From: an uncultured Alphaproteobacteria bacterium
GTDB lineage: Bacteria > Pseudomonadota > Alphaproteobacteria > Thalassobaculales > Thalassobaculaceae
NCBI GenBank assembly: GCA_902629125.1
Contig: CACOPQ010000012.1
Location: 1 to 55,111, forward strand
DNA: 55,111 nt
Direction: 5' to 3'
Below the pieces are notes generated by a model that was not told where the DNA came from, searched no databases, and was given only the letters and a program-made list of their open reading frames with translations. Shown one piece after another: positions 9,734 to 18,517 of the stretch (position 1 is the stretch's first letter; each line of letters opens with the position of its first letter). A program made the translations under genes and the position numbers.

Positions 9734-11248
9734 ATGAGCAGCAATAAACAGTTAGATAATAGCCGTATGTACCGTTTCATGCTCTTGATAGTAATGGCTG
9801 GAACTACGATGCTGTATTCTCTGACTATGACATTGGTGAATATCATACTGCCACAATTACAGGGTGCAATGTCGGCCAGTCAGGACCAAATTTCCTGGAT
9901 TATTACGCTTAATGTACTCGCTACTGCTATAGCGACGCCATTAACGGGCTCTCTGGTTTCCCTTTTTGGAAGACGATTTGTTTTGATTTTTTGCAGTGCT
10001 AGCTTCACTTTAGCTACTTTAGCTTGTGGTATGTGTGATTCCTTGGAAAGCTTGATATTTTTTCGCGTACTCCAAGGAGCGGTTGGGGCGCCACTCGTGC
10101 CCCTATCCCAAGCCACATTGCTTCAGAGTTACCCTAGAGACATGCACGCGAGAGTAAATGCTATCTACGGTATGTCAGTTGTTGTGGGACCGGCATTGGC
10201 ACCCTCGCTGGGTGGTTATTTGTCTGAGATGTACGATTGGCGTTGGGTGTTTTTTATGATGGTTCCTCTTGGATTTTTGGCCACAATAGGGAACCTGAAA
10301 TATGTAAAAGATGATGGTAAACAACTGGGGTCAAGATTTGATTATTTGGGTTTCACCCTGTTTTCGCTTGCAATAATTTGTTTGCAATTGGTGCTTGATA
10401 GGGGCGAGCGTGAAGATTGGTTAGACTCAATTTATATCACCTCTCTACTCACATTCATGGCGCTTTCGTTTTATATGTTTGTCGTTAATACCGGATTTAG
10501 CTCTCAGCCCTATATCGACCCAAAAATATTTTTGAACAGAAATTACGTCGTAGGTGTGCTCCTCGTTTTCGTCTACGGATCACTTAATTTTACACCGTTA
10601 GTCCTCTTGCCCTCGATGCTTCAAAGCCTGAAAGGCTATCCTGATTTACTAATTGGATGGATACTTGCAATGAGGGGGGTAGGTATGATTGTAGGCTTTG
10701 GTATGGCTGCGCGGATGGGCCGCCTGGATCCGCGTGTTGGTATGATATTAGGAATGGGCACTATTGGCTTTAGCGGATGGTTAATGAGCTTATACGATCT
10801 AAACGTGACCCTCACGGCGGTTTCCTGGGCAAGTGCTATTCAAGGTTTTGGTTGTGGGATTCTTTGGGTGCCCCTGGCAGTAATTACTTTTTCGACTATG
10901 CCAACCAACCTTTTCCCCGCAGCTTCAGCATTTTTTCATTTACTGAGAAACCTGGGCACAAGTGTTTTTGTAGCGCTGAGCGTGACTTTATTAATAAGAA
11001 CCTCTAAAGTTACGTATGCAGAACTTACAGAGAAGTTAAATCCTTATGAAGAACGGTTGAGCATCTCAACGGTAGTGGGTGAAGGGCCGATTGATTGGAT
11101 CAGCAGTTTGCCTCGACTTGCAGTTGAAGTAGCGCGGCAATCGTCAATGATCGGGTATGACAATGTATTCTTTTTTTATGCATTAACTTGTTTGTTCTCT
11201 CTGCCTGTGTTGTCTTTTGTGACCATTAAGAAGGTTGAGTCAAATTAG
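9734..11248 (+). CDS. MFS transporter, DHA2 family (EmrB/QacA type)
   Basis: Inner-membrane permease of 504 aa with about fourteen predicted helices, the DHA2 drug:H+ antiporter layout. The N-terminal helix reads SLTMTLVNIILPQLQGAM, equivalent to the EmrB pattern in which an Asp is usual after the helix; the motif RVLQGAVGAPLVPLSQATLL and the motif C-like GMSVVVGPALAPSLGGYL are clear. It is the first gene of a tight same-strand set: Rieske protein 30 bases downstream, then a small orphan (2 bases) and an amidohydrolase (14 bases). In this setting it probably moves the substrate or product of those enzymes rather than a drug. That is inference. Confidence 0.9.
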   Translation: MSSNKQLDNSRMYRFMLLIVMAGTTMLYSLTMTLVNIILPQLQGAMSASQDQISWIITLNVLATAIATPLTGSLVSLFGRRFVLIFCSASFTLATLACGMCDSLESLIFFRVLQGAVGAPLVPLSQATLLQSYPRDMHARVNAIYGMSVVVGPALAPSLGGYLSEMYDWRWVFFMMVPLGFLATIGNLKYVKDDGKQLGSRFDYLGFTLFSLAIICLQLVLDRGEREDWLDSIYITSLLTFMALSFYMFVVNTGFSSQPYIDPKIFLNRNYVVGVLLVFVYGSLNFTPLVLLPSMLQSLKGYPDLLIGWILAMRGVGMIVGFGMAARMGRLDPRVGMILGMGTIGFSGWLMSLYDLNVTLTAVSWASAIQGFGCGILWVPLAVITFSTMPTNLFPAASAFFHLLRNLGTSVFVALSVTLLIRTSKVTYAELTEKLNPYEERLSISTVVGEGPIDWISSLPRLAVEVARQSSMIGYDNVFFFYALTCLFSLPVLSFVTIKKVESN

Positions 11249-11278
11249 AAAATTTGTTCAAACCGGGGGGCTGAATTA

Positions 11279-11656
11279 ATGGAGACGTTCAACGTCGGAA
11301 AAATCGAGGAATTCGAGGATAAATCGAAAAAGGTAGTAACTATTGGTGATGAAGAGGTAGGTGTTTTTCGTCTTGGTAAGGAATTTTTCGCGTGGCGAAA
11401 TATTTGCCCACATCAAGGGGGCCCCATATGTCAAGGACGTATTTTTTCTTTAGTGCTGGAAAATATAGACGAAAAGATGGAGAGCCACGGCCGAATATAT
11501 GATAATAATAAGGTCAACATAGTGTGTCCATGGCATGGCTTGGAATTTGATATAAGGACCGGAGAGCATCCTGGGAACCCAAGTATTTCATTGGACCCGG
11601 TGTCTGTTCAAGTTGACGGTGATGCGGTTTATCTGTTGATTGAGGGAAACACTTAG
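11279..11656 (+). CDS. Rieske [2Fe-2S] domain protein
   Basis: Small ferredoxin-like protein of 125 aa with both halves of the Rieske cluster site: Cys43-Pro-His45 in NICPHQGG and Cys83-Pro-Trp-His86 in IVCPWHGLEFD. The 37 residues between the ligand pairs are more than in most Rieske ferredoxins, with an acidic insert around residues 55-78. Such proteins pass electrons to oxygenases or, in some clusters, act as small subunits. No oxygenase alpha subunit with a mononuclear iron site is encoded nearby, so its partner is unclear; the downstream orphan and amidohydrolase are the obvious candidates by position. A G-rich stretch precedes the ATG. Confidence 0.9.
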   Translation: METFNVGKIEEFEDKSKKVVTIGDEEVGVFRLGKEFFAWRNICPHQGGPICQGRIFSLVLENIDEKMESHGRIYDNNKVNIVCPWHGLEFDIRTGEHPGNPSISLDPVSVQVDGDAVYLLIEGNT

Positions 11657-11658
11657 GC

Positions 11659-12054
11659 ATGGCCGATGAGCTTAAAAGTGATGGTGAAAATGATCCGTAT
11701 GCATTAATCGAGCGCGCGGCGGAAATATTATGGGAACGGTCTCAGCAAGCTGTAGATAACCAAGAAGCGGATAGGGTCTCTGACTTAGCAGTGGCCAAAC
11801 TGATGACCGCGGCAGTTAAACTATACAGCGCTAAAACTGATGGAGAGGGACGAACTTTTAAGCCTATTCTTGGTAATTACGATGAAATTGTAACGCCAAC
11901 GGAGGCGCTGACGGCTGTTACAGAAGTATTAAGAGCATTGCGGCTTGGGCCGATGGAGTTTGGATTATGGTCAAGACGGCGACCTGAAGAATATCATGAT
12001 GAAGAATTCGATGAACCAAGCTATAGTGCTAACAAAACCTTGCTGAGGGAATAA
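11659..12054 (+). CDS. small conserved-looking protein of unknown function
   Basis: Acidic 131-aa protein that I do not recognise. It starts two bases after the Rieske stop, with GAGGG upstream, so translation is probably coupled. The N-terminal two thirds look helical (ALIERAAEILWERSQQAV, then SDLAVAKLMTAAVKLY). A middle segment reads FKPILGNYDEIVTPTEALTA, and a basic RRRPEEY motif precedes an acidic tail. There is no signal peptide, membrane helix or cysteine. Its place between a Rieske protein and an amidohydrolase suggests an accessory or small subunit of one of them. This is not the DMF amidase small subunit by any motif I can see. Confidence 0.8.
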   Translation: MADELKSDGENDPYALIERAAEILWERSQQAVDNQEADRVSDLAVAKLMTAAVKLYSAKTDGEGRTFKPILGNYDEIVTPTEALTAVTEVLRALRLGPMEFGLWSRRRPEEYHDEEFDEPSYSANKTLLRE

Positions 12055-12068
12055 ATAAGGGGGGAAAC

Positions 12069-13292
12069 ATGGATGCATTAATTAGACCTGCGATAGAACA
12101 TCCTGTTCAAGAAATTAATACGACTACCGATACGAGAGATTACCTTGCAAAGTCTAGACAAGATGCTGAAAGAAAAGGATACGCGGATTGGCTCATCGTT
12201 GACGTCGATGCGCATCATGTTGAGACTGTAAGCTGGCCTGAAGTTACATCTTTTATTGAGGATCCGGTCGTTCGTGATCAGGCTAAAATGTATCACTCCG
12301 AGAGAGTCGGTGCCCCTCCTTACGGACTTAATGGTGATCTTGGCCTTCGCTATCAGGATGTTGGCGGAAGGATTCCGCACCAGTCTAGCCAACGCGAAAA
12401 AGTTACGGAGACGGATGTGCATCGCGATGTCGTCTTGACGCGCAGAGCAATGCATGGGTTGGGTGTTGATTACATGGTTATTTTTCCAACACCAATGTTA
12501 TTCTTGGGGATGCATCCGCAAACAGAGATGGAGGTGTTTCTCTCGCGAGCCTATAATCGATGGCTGACCGAAAAAGTCTTGCCAGGCGACCCTGGAATGG
12601 TGACGTTGGTGGTTTTACCGTTCAACACCCCTGTTGAAGCGCTTAAGATGGTTGAAGAATTTGCAGATACACCCGGGGTCATTGGTTATTGTGTGACCTC
12701 TACAAGATATAAACCGGTTCATGCTAATGAATATATGAATTTGTATAGGGCTATTGAAGAAACGGGCAAACCAATAGCTTTCCATGCGGGCTATCATTGG
12801 CAGGATCCGTCTTTGGCGACCTGTAATACATTTCTGGGCATGCATTCGCTGGGATTTGCCTGGTGTAATATCGTGCATATGACTAATTGGATATTAAATG
12901 GAATCCCGGAAAGATTTCCAAATTTGAAATCGTTATGGGTTGAAAGTGGATTGTCATGGGTTCCATTTTTAATGCAAAGATTGGATGACCAGTACCTTAT
13001 GAGACAGTCGGAGGCTCCTCTTTTAAAGCGCATGCCGAGTGAGTATATGTCAGACAATTGCTTTTATACCTGTCAGCCGATGGAAAAAAGTAATATGAAG
13101 GCGTTGGAATGCACATTCGATATGATCAACGCTAAATCAAATTTACTTTATGCGTCAGACTGGCCCCATTTTGATTTTGATACGCCAAGCGTGATATATG
13201 ATATCCCGTTTTTAGATGAACAAGCTAAGCGAAACATTCTGGGGCTTAATGCAGCGAATCTCTTCGGACTAAATAAAAATGGACCAAAGTAG
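12069..13292 (+). CDS. amidohydrolase family protein (ACMSD-like, Amidohydro_2)
   Basis: TIM-barrel hydrolase or decarboxylase of the amidohydrolase superfamily, 407 aa, closest in style to the ACMSD/gamma-resorcylate decarboxylase branch. The N-terminal metal motif reads VDVDAHHVE instead of the common DxHxH. The mid-barrel His is in IAFHAGYHW, followed by NIVHMTNWI and WVESGLSWVP, and the C-terminal Asp is in LLYASDWPHFDFD. A GGGGGG ribosome site precedes ATG 12069. It ends the operon that begins with the DHA2 transporter. The family commonly hydrolyses amides or decarboxylates aromatic or hydroxy acids; the substrate here is unknown. Confidence 0.9.
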   Translation: MDALIRPAIEHPVQEINTTTDTRDYLAKSRQDAERKGYADWLIVDVDAHHVETVSWPEVTSFIEDPVVRDQAKMYHSERVGAPPYGLNGDLGLRYQDVGGRIPHQSSQREKVTETDVHRDVVLTRRAMHGLGVDYMVIFPTPMLFLGMHPQTEMEVFLSRAYNRWLTEKVLPGDPGMVTLVVLPFNTPVEALKMVEEFADTPGVIGYCVTSTRYKPVHANEYMNLYRAIEETGKPIAFHAGYHWQDPSLATCNTFLGMHSLGFAWCNIVHMTNWILNGIPERFPNLKSLWVESGLSWVPFLMQRLDDQYLMRQSEAPLLKRMPSEYMSDNCFYTCQPMEKSNMKALECTFDMINAKSNLLYASDWPHFDFDTPSVIYDIPFLDEQAKRNILGLNAANLFGLNKNGPK

Positions 13293-13337
13293 GGTTTCAC
13301 TGAACATTTAGGAATATCCTTATCTGGGCTTTATTTG

Positions 13338-14096
13338 CTAACCTCGACCAATAAATGGCATCTTAGTGGCCATGACAGTTACGAATTGGACATTAGCGTC
13401 CATTGGTAAACTTGCCATGTGTGCCACGGTTTTACCCACATTCGAAACGTCCATTACAGGTTCAACCTGGATGCTCCCATCAGCCTGTGGTACACCCTTA
13501 GTCATTCTCTCAGCCATTTCTGTCAAGGCATTTCCAATATCAATTTGTCCACATGCAATATTATATTTCCTGCCATCCAAGGAGGTAGATCGGGTCAATC
13601 CCGTGACGGCATGCTTTGTTGCGGTATAGGGAGCAGACCCTGGCCTCGGCACATGAGCAGAAATAGATCCATTATTTATGATCCGTCCTCCCATTGGTGT
13701 CTGGGCTTTCATAAGTCTAAAGGCCTCTTGAGTGCAGAGAAATACCCCTGTTAAGTTTACGTTTACAACGTTAGTCCACTGTTCGAAACTTAAATCTTCT
13801 AATGATACTCCTGGTGCATTCGTTCCCGCATTATTGAATAAAAGATCCAATCGGCCAAAGATGCGCTTCGTCTCTTGGAATAGCCCTTTTACGCTTTCAC
13901 GATCAGATGTGTCCGTTACAATGGCAGATGCATTACCGCCTCGAGACTTAATTTCATTTGCCACGGTTTCAATAGGGTCTTTTCGGCGGCCAGCCAAAAC
14001 AATAGTCCATCCCTCATCTGCCAACGCTAAAGAGGCAGCTTTGCCTACCCCGGTCCCGGCTCCAGTTACAATAGATATTTTTTGACCCTTCTCCAT
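13338..14096 (-). CDS. SDR family oxidoreductase
   Basis: Classical short-chain dehydrogenase of 252 aa. The cofactor loop is TGAGTGVG (11-18), the structural motif NNAG (89-92), and the catalytic triad Ser144, Tyr157, Lys161 in [18 protein letters not shown]. Arg residues after the second strand (AGRRKD) favour NADP(H), by family rule. ATG 14096 has GGAGA eight bases upstream. It sits on the minus strand directly upstream, in reading direction, of nothing closely coupled: the next SDR starts further right with a 72-base gap. Substrate unknown; an alcohol or keto-acid dehydrogenase is the safest reading. Confidence 0.9.
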   Translation of the reverse strand: MEKGQKISIVTGAGTGVGKAASLALADEGWTIVLAGRRKDPIETVANEIKSRGGNASAIVTDTSDRESVKGLFQETKRIFGRLDLLFNNAGTNAPGVSLEDLSFEQWTNVVNVNLTGVFLCTQEAFRLMKAQTPMGGRIINNGSISAHVPRPGSAPYTATKHAVTGLTRSTSLDGRKYNIACGQIDIGNALTEMAERMTKGVPQADGSIQVEPVMDVSNVGKTVAHMASLPMDANVQFVTVMATKMPFIGRG

Positions 14097-14168
14097 TATC
14101 TTTCTCCAGACAGCTTATGATCTAGGTAGGATTACTTTCAAAGATTAAGACAGTTTACAATAAATAAG

Positions 14169-14936
14169 TTAGCCAGAAATCGAAAAACCACCATCTACAG
14201 GTATCGCAGTCCCGGTAATATAATTTGACCCAGAGCTTGCAAGAAAAACGGCGATACCCGCGTGATCTTCAGGATTTCCCCAGCGGCCGTCAGGTATCCG
14301 CGCAAGTTGGCGCTCATAAAGGCCATCCACTTCTTTTCTCGCTTTTTGTGTCAACTCGGTATCAATCCAACCAGGAAGAACGGCATTTACCTGAATATTT
14401 TCTGGAGCCCAAGCTGTTGCCATTGATTTAGTCATCTGGACAATACCTGCCTTGCTTACCGAATATGCAGTCGATATTACACCGCCAAAAATAGAATACA
14501 TTGAACCAATATTTATTATTTTTCCGGCTCCTACTCTTTTCATGGCGGGATAAACGGCTTGGCTACATAAGAATGCACTAGTTAAGTTTGTCTCAAGTAC
14601 CCAACGGAATTCTTCTGGCTCGAGATCTTCGGGGCGTTTACGTATATTGCTACCGGCATTATTGATTAATATGTCAACCCTTCCAAATCTCTCTACAGAA
14701 GCTGAAGCGATCTCCGCCCCTGCGTTGGCTTCAGTGAGATCTTTTTCAATAGAGAAGACTTCTACCCCCAGCTTCTCTAATCGCGAGACAGCGGCAGCAT
14801 TTTTTTCTGGGTTACGCCCTACAAGAACTATTTTAGCCCCTGCTTGTGCTAGCCCCTCCGCCATGCCTAAACCAATTCCTCCGTTGCCACCTGTCACAAT
14901 TGCAACCCGTCCGTCTAAATTAAACATAGGTATCAT
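14169..14936 (-). CDS. SDR family oxidoreductase (gluconate/2-deoxygluconate dehydrogenase-like)
   Basis: Classical SDR of 255 aa with TGGNGGIG (15-22), NNAG, catalytic Ser145, Tyr158 and Lys162 (AYSVSK), and the PGWIDTEL motif after strand 6, resembling gluconate 5-dehydrogenase and KduD-type enzymes. The frame is open to 15017, but that extension is hydrophobic and unlike the family; ATG 14936, preceded by GGGGGA, is the likely start. It is divergent from a TauD-type dioxygenase gene across 133 bases, a pairing that recurs at 23323/24243. The true substrate is not evident. Confidence 0.91.
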   Translation of the reverse strand: MIPMFNLDGRVAIVTGGNGGIGLGMAEGLAQAGAKIVLVGRNPEKNAAAVSRLEKLGVEVFSIEKDLTEANAGAEIASASVERFGRVDILINNAGSNIRKRPEDLEPEEFRWVLETNLTSAFLCSQAVYPAMKRVGAGKIINIGSMYSIFGGVISTAYSVSKAGIVQMTKSMATAWAPENIQVNAVLPGWIDTELTQKARKEVDGLYERQLARIPDGRWGNPEDHAGIAVFLASSGSNYITGTAIPVDGGFSISG

Positions 14937-15069
14937 GTGTATCCCCCAATTTATTGAGATAATCGAGATATAATAAATAAAAAATAAAAAGTAATAGACC
15001 TTGATTGGTTTTGACAAGGGTCTTAGCTTGTTATCAGAAATACAGACCTGTTGCCCGAAGGAGTAAAGT

Positions 15070-15924
15070 ATGACTGAAGACTATAATACGATTAAAGTGA
15101 ATCCACTTGGAGGTGCTTTGGGGGCCGAAATCTCTGGCATCGATTTAAACGAGGCAATCTCGGACGAGCAACTTACGGAAGTCCGACAAGTATTTGGGCA
15201 ATACGCAGTAATTTTTTTTCGCAATCAAAATCTATCTCCTGAAAATGAAATTCGGTTCGCTCAACGTTGGGGTGAAATCAATACTAATCGCTTTTTTTCT
15301 TCGGTTGAGGGTTATCCACAAATTGCTTTAGTTGTTAAAGAACCTGATCAGAAAAATAACATTGGTGGTTCTTGGCACACTGATCATTCTTATGACATCG
15401 CGCCAGCTCTAGGGTCCATGTTATTTGCTCACGAGGTGCCTGTGAGTGGTGGAGATACCGTATTCGCCAGTATGTATAAGGCTTATGACACGTTATCTGG
15501 TGGTTTAAAAAGCACGTTGAGCAACTTACGTGCACGCCACTCCAGTGCGCACGTATTTGGAGCAGCTAGGGCGGCGAATGGTAATGATGACACCGTTGGG
15601 CGAATTAAAAATCCAGAAGCAGCAACACAGGAAGCTATACATCCAGTCGTTATTAGTCACCCAGAGACCGGTAGGAAGTCATTATATGTAAATCCTGGCT
15701 TTACCTTGGGGTTCGAAGGTTGGAGCGATGAAGAGTCTAAACCATTACTGGAGTATCTCTATGCACACGCTGCTCGTCCTGAATTCACATGCCGTTTTCA
15801 GTGGAAAGCAGGTTCTATCGCTTTCTGGGATAATCGGGCCACTTGGCATCTGGCGGTCAACGACTATCAAGGACATCGTCGTATGATGCACAGAATAACC
15901 ATTGAAGGTATCCCGTTATCCTAA
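15070..15924 (+). CDS. TauD/TfdA family dioxygenase (first of three)
   Basis: Fe(II)/2-oxoglutarate-dependent dioxygenase of 284 aa. Iron ligands are His103 and Asp105 (SWHTDHSYD) and His260 (TWHLAVNDY); the 2-oxoglutarate Arg is Arg275 in HRITIEG. The family hydroxylates sulfonates, aryloxyacids or carnitine precursors, releasing a product such as sulfite or a phenol by decay of the hydroxylated intermediate. AAGGAG precedes the ATG by six bases. Two other copies of this family occur at 23323 and 27041, and all three differ enough to suggest different substrates. It is divergent from an SDR. No taurine ABC transporter is nearby, so taurine is not implied. Confidence 0.92.
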   Translation: MTEDYNTIKVNPLGGALGAEISGIDLNEAISDEQLTEVRQVFGQYAVIFFRNQNLSPENEIRFAQRWGEINTNRFFSSVEGYPQIALVVKEPDQKNNIGGSWHTDHSYDIAPALGSMLFAHEVPVSGGDTVFASMYKAYDTLSGGLKSTLSNLRARHSSAHVFGAARAANGNDDTVGRIKNPEAATQEAIHPVVISHPETGRKSLYVNPGFTLGFEGWSDEESKPLLEYLYAHAARPEFTCRFQWKAGSIAFWDNRATWHLAVNDYQGHRRMMHRITIEGIPLS

Positions 15925-15956
15925 ACTTAAAAAGTATCCTGTGGATTAGCTTATAT

Positions 15957-16160
15957 TTAAAAAAGACATAGAATACCGTAGCATGAAGAGTTAAAAAATT
16001 TAGTCATTATAAGCCATCCGAGTAAATCGAGCCCAGCCGTTAAAGACAGAACGGGAAGAGCGACAAGAACCGTGAAATATAATAAAGAAAATAGCGTAAA
16101 ACGCCGGCCTGGAACTGGTCTGCCTCGGAAAAGTATCGGTTTTTTGAACGGACTAAACAT
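15957..16160 (-). CDS. small membrane protein, unknown function
   Basis: Open frame of 67 codons (ATG 16160; a GTG at 16172 would add four). The predicted protein has a basic, proline-containing N-terminus (PFKKPILFRGRPVPGRRF), one strong membrane helix at about residues 26-50, and a cysteine-bearing tail CYGILCLF. The order, positive residues then a hydrophobic span, obeys the positive-inside rule for a membrane anchor and does not look like a chance frame. It fills most of the 349-base gap between the TauD gene and the FemAB-like gene and is divergent from the latter. I do not recognise a family. Start and reality are both moderately uncertain. Confidence 0.5.
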   Translation of the reverse strand: MFSPFKKPILFRGRPVPGRRFTLFSLLYFTVLVALPVLSLTAGLDLLGWLIMTKFFNSSCYGILCLF

Positions 16161-16273
16161 ATGACACCGCACAATTTTTTTAGCTTTTTATGAATTTGTT
16201 AAATTTGCAAAGATAAAACAAGATAAAATTTTAGAATGTTGAACAACTCATCGTAATTGAGCTTCATTAAAGT

Positions 16274-17275
16274 ATGGTCAAATCTAAGCGATATAAAGAC
16301 AAGAGAAACTCCGTTCAAAGATCCGAAAATAGTGATGGGAAACTTACTATTGCTTGGGACGGAGTTAATGAACGTCAATGGGATGCATGGATGGAGAGAA
16401 TCTCTCCTTTCCCAATCGAACAGACTTGGTCGTATGGTCAGGCGTTTGCAGGGGTGACGCCATATCAGCCAGTTCACGGGGTTATTTATGATAAAAAGTT
16501 GCCTGTGGCCATTGTTCAGGTCGTCGAGTGGCGAATTTTTAAATTTTTACGTATAGCAAAAATTGTTAGAGGGCCGCTTTTCTTTGAAAAAGTATCTGAT
16601 GATCAAAGAACCAAGGTTCTAGAATTAATTTATCAACGCTACTCATTTTGGAATTTTGATCTCCTTTTTTGGACTCCTGAAAGTTCCCTTTGTGATCCAA
16701 TTATCAAAACTTTCAACAAAATGCGGATGAGAAAAGTTGTAACAGGTTATAGTTCAGTTCTTTTAGATTTGGGTCAGACAGAGGAAGCGTTACTAAGTCA
16801 AATGGACAGCAAATGGCGGAACCAGCTAAAAAAGTCCGAGAAACAGGGATTAAAAATAAAGTTAGCCCATCAGGGTGATACTGTGGACTGGTTGCTTAAG
16901 AGACATGAAGAATCTAGAAAATCCAAAAGGCTTAGAATGCCAGCTTCTCCATTCATATCTGCAATTTCGCTGACAATTAGGAATAAACAAGGAACTCTTA
17001 TTTTTACTGCAAATAAAGATCGTCAACCAGTGAGTGGGATATTAGTTTTCAAACATGGTGTAACCGCAACGTATTATGTAGGCTGGAATTCTGAGGAGGG
17101 CCGTCTTCTAAATGCGAACAATTTACTGCTTTGGTTTGCAATTAAAGAGTTAAAAGGAAGGGGTGTAAAGTGGTTTGACTTAGGTGGTGTGGATGGGTTC
17201 TCAATGGCTGGTGTGTCTAGGTATAAGATGGGGTTGGGCGGTAATCTCTATACATTAGCTGGGACTTATTTTTAG
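16274..17275 (+). CDS. FemAB-like / GNAT-fold aminoacyl- or acyltransferase
   Basis: Protein of 333 aa with the C-terminal pattern of the FemX/FemAB and related GNAT-fold family: YYVGWNSEEGRLLNANNLLLWFAIK, then KGRGVKWFDLGGVDG and YKMGLGGNLYTL. FemAB proteins move amino acids from aminoacyl-tRNA to lipid II; Gram-negative relatives are often linked to peptidoglycan or exopolysaccharide modification, and the exact reaction is usually unknown. An N-terminal subdomain (WDAWMERISPFPIEQTWSYGQAF) matches the first half of the family. There is no signal peptide, so it acts in the cytoplasm. The ribosome site is weak. It is convergent with the ChaC-like gene at 17290. Confidence 0.82.
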   Translation: MVKSKRYKDKRNSVQRSENSDGKLTIAWDGVNERQWDAWMERISPFPIEQTWSYGQAFAGVTPYQPVHGVIYDKKLPVAIVQVVEWRIFKFLRIAKIVRGPLFFEKVSDDQRTKVLELIYQRYSFWNFDLLFWTPESSLCDPIIKTFNKMRMRKVVTGYSSVLLDLGQTEEALLSQMDSKWRNQLKKSEKQGLKIKLAHQGDTVDWLLKRHEESRKSKRLRMPASPFISAISLTIRNKQGTLIFTANKDRQPVSGILVFKHGVTATYYVGWNSEEGRLLNANNLLLWFAIKELKGRGVKWFDLGGVDGFSMAGVSRYKMGLGGNLYTLAGTYF

Positions 17276-17289
17276 TTGTATCCTCGCAA

Positions 17290-17970
17290 TTACAATGCTT
17301 TCAGCTGATTGACCATCGTCTGAAGTCTATTGAGGTATTTGTCCGGCATTCCATTTTGTGTAAGGTGGGTTGCTGTATTATTCAAATATTCGAGGCATGT
17401 TCCTAAAAAACCACTGCCTTGTGAAATATATTGTGCAGCCTTAGCGTCGTCTATACCGCTGACATAACGGTCGGTTTTTCTATTTACAACAAAGCCAATG
17501 GCTCTAACTTTTTTCCCACCAGTCGTCGCAAATAGCCATCTTGGAACATAAGAGGAGGTTACCATTTCTCTTTTCCATATAATTTCTAACTCTCGAAACG
17601 CTTCGTCAGGGGATAATCTATAACCCATTCCCCGGCAGCTTCCCCCTACATCAAGCCCTAACATTAGACCTGGTGCATCCTTCGATCCTCTTCCCATGTG
17701 AGTTTCAAGACAAAATTTTCTATGATATCCAGACACCACCATTGGACTACGTTCTGAATAATTTATGGCTGGGTTCCAAATCAGAGAACCGTAACCAAAT
17801 AACCATACATCTCTTGTTATGTCCTGATAATTAAACATTTCCTTCAACGAGTTTTGACGTTCCTCGTCAGAGATGAAAGTTACTCCATAATCTCCATTTT
17901 TGATTATTTGATAGATTTTACCGTTTTCTATCGCTTCGCGCGTTAGAGCAATTTTATTTATTGGTGGCAT
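17290..17970 (-). CDS. ChaC-like gamma-glutamylcyclotransferase
   Basis: Gamma-glutamylcyclotransferase of the ChaC group, 226 aa, which degrades glutathione to 5-oxoproline and Cys-Gly. The substrate loop is DVWLFGYGSLIWNP (residues 54-67), followed by GYHRKFCLETHMGRG, CRGMGYRL and ELEIIWKREM, which contains the region of the catalytic Glu. The length equals that of E. coli ChaC. No cation antiporter lies nearby, and the neighbours are a FemAB-like gene (tail to tail) and a hypothetical gene (divergent), so it appears to stand alone. The ribosome site is weak. Confidence 0.9.
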   Translation of the reverse strand: MPPINKIALTREAIENGKIYQIIKNGDYGVTFISDEERQNSLKEMFNYQDITRDVWLFGYGSLIWNPAINYSERSPMVVSGYHRKFCLETHMGRGSKDAPGLMLGLDVGGSCRGMGYRLSPDEAFRELEIIWKREMVTSSYVPRWLFATTGGKKVRAIGFVVNRKTDRYVSGIDDAKAAQYISQGSGFLGTCLEYLNNTATHLTQNGMPDKYLNRLQTMVNQLKAL

Positions 17971-18074
17971 AGGATTTTTGTTTTAAGACTCATTGAGGTT
18001 ATTTATGTTTATAATACACTTACCGTTACAAATATATCTAATGTTTTGTTGCCTAAATTATAGCGGAGGAAAGA

Positions 18075-18422
18075 ATGTCACAAATAGATCCCTTAGACCG
18101 CCGTGCCTTAGGCATACTCTCAAGTGCAATGAATAAACAACTAGGGGTTTCAAATTTAGTTTCTAGAGAGGTAGACAGGGCATATAGATCAGGAGAAATA
18201 AAAGATGTCACTCGAGCAGGACTACTCTTTGCTACTCTTCCTAGATGGCAGAAGGTAGATGTTCAGAGGGAGGCACACGATAAAGCATACTCATCGCTCA
18301 AGCGGACTGATCAAAATTCCGAGAGGGATTGGGAACGTATCTTATCAGACAATCAGAGGAAATATTTGGATAATGGTTTGCCGGGAAAGTTACCATCATT
18401 TTTGATGGATCGCGATGTTTGA
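18075..18422 (+). CDS. hypothetical protein
   Basis: Protein of 115 aa with an excellent ribosome site (GGAGG eight bases before ATG 18075). I do not recognise it. It is polar and basic, with no membrane helix or signal peptide. N-terminal half: DPLDRRALGILSSAMNKQLG and SREVDRAYRSGEI; C-terminal half: WERILSDNQRKYLDNGLPGK. The composition is mostly helical. It is followed after 95 bases by a second unknown gene with an equally strong ribosome site; that spacing leaves a shared transcript possible but not certain. No cysteine or nuclease-like motif is visible. Confidence 0.72.
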   Translation: MSQIDPLDRRALGILSSAMNKQLGVSNLVSREVDRAYRSGEIKDVTRAGLLFATLPRWQKVDVQREAHDKAYSSLKRTDQNSERDWERILSDNQRKYLDNGLPGKLPSFLMDRDV

Positions 18423-18517
18423 AATTTCAATCAAGAAATTTTATTATCAAAGCTTGAATAATTGTAGCCATTAGTTATTTCACGATTGAAGTAGCTTATA
18501 TTTTTGGAGGAGTTTAG

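Noticed and set aside
15070..15924. Calling this or the other two dioxygenases taurine dioxygenase (tauD)
   Set aside because: No tauABC transporter or sulfonate genes are nearby, and the three copies diverge; only the family can be stated.
16199..16477. Minus-strand frame of 92 codons
   Set aside because: Mostly antisense to the start of the FemAB-like gene; composition is not protein-like.
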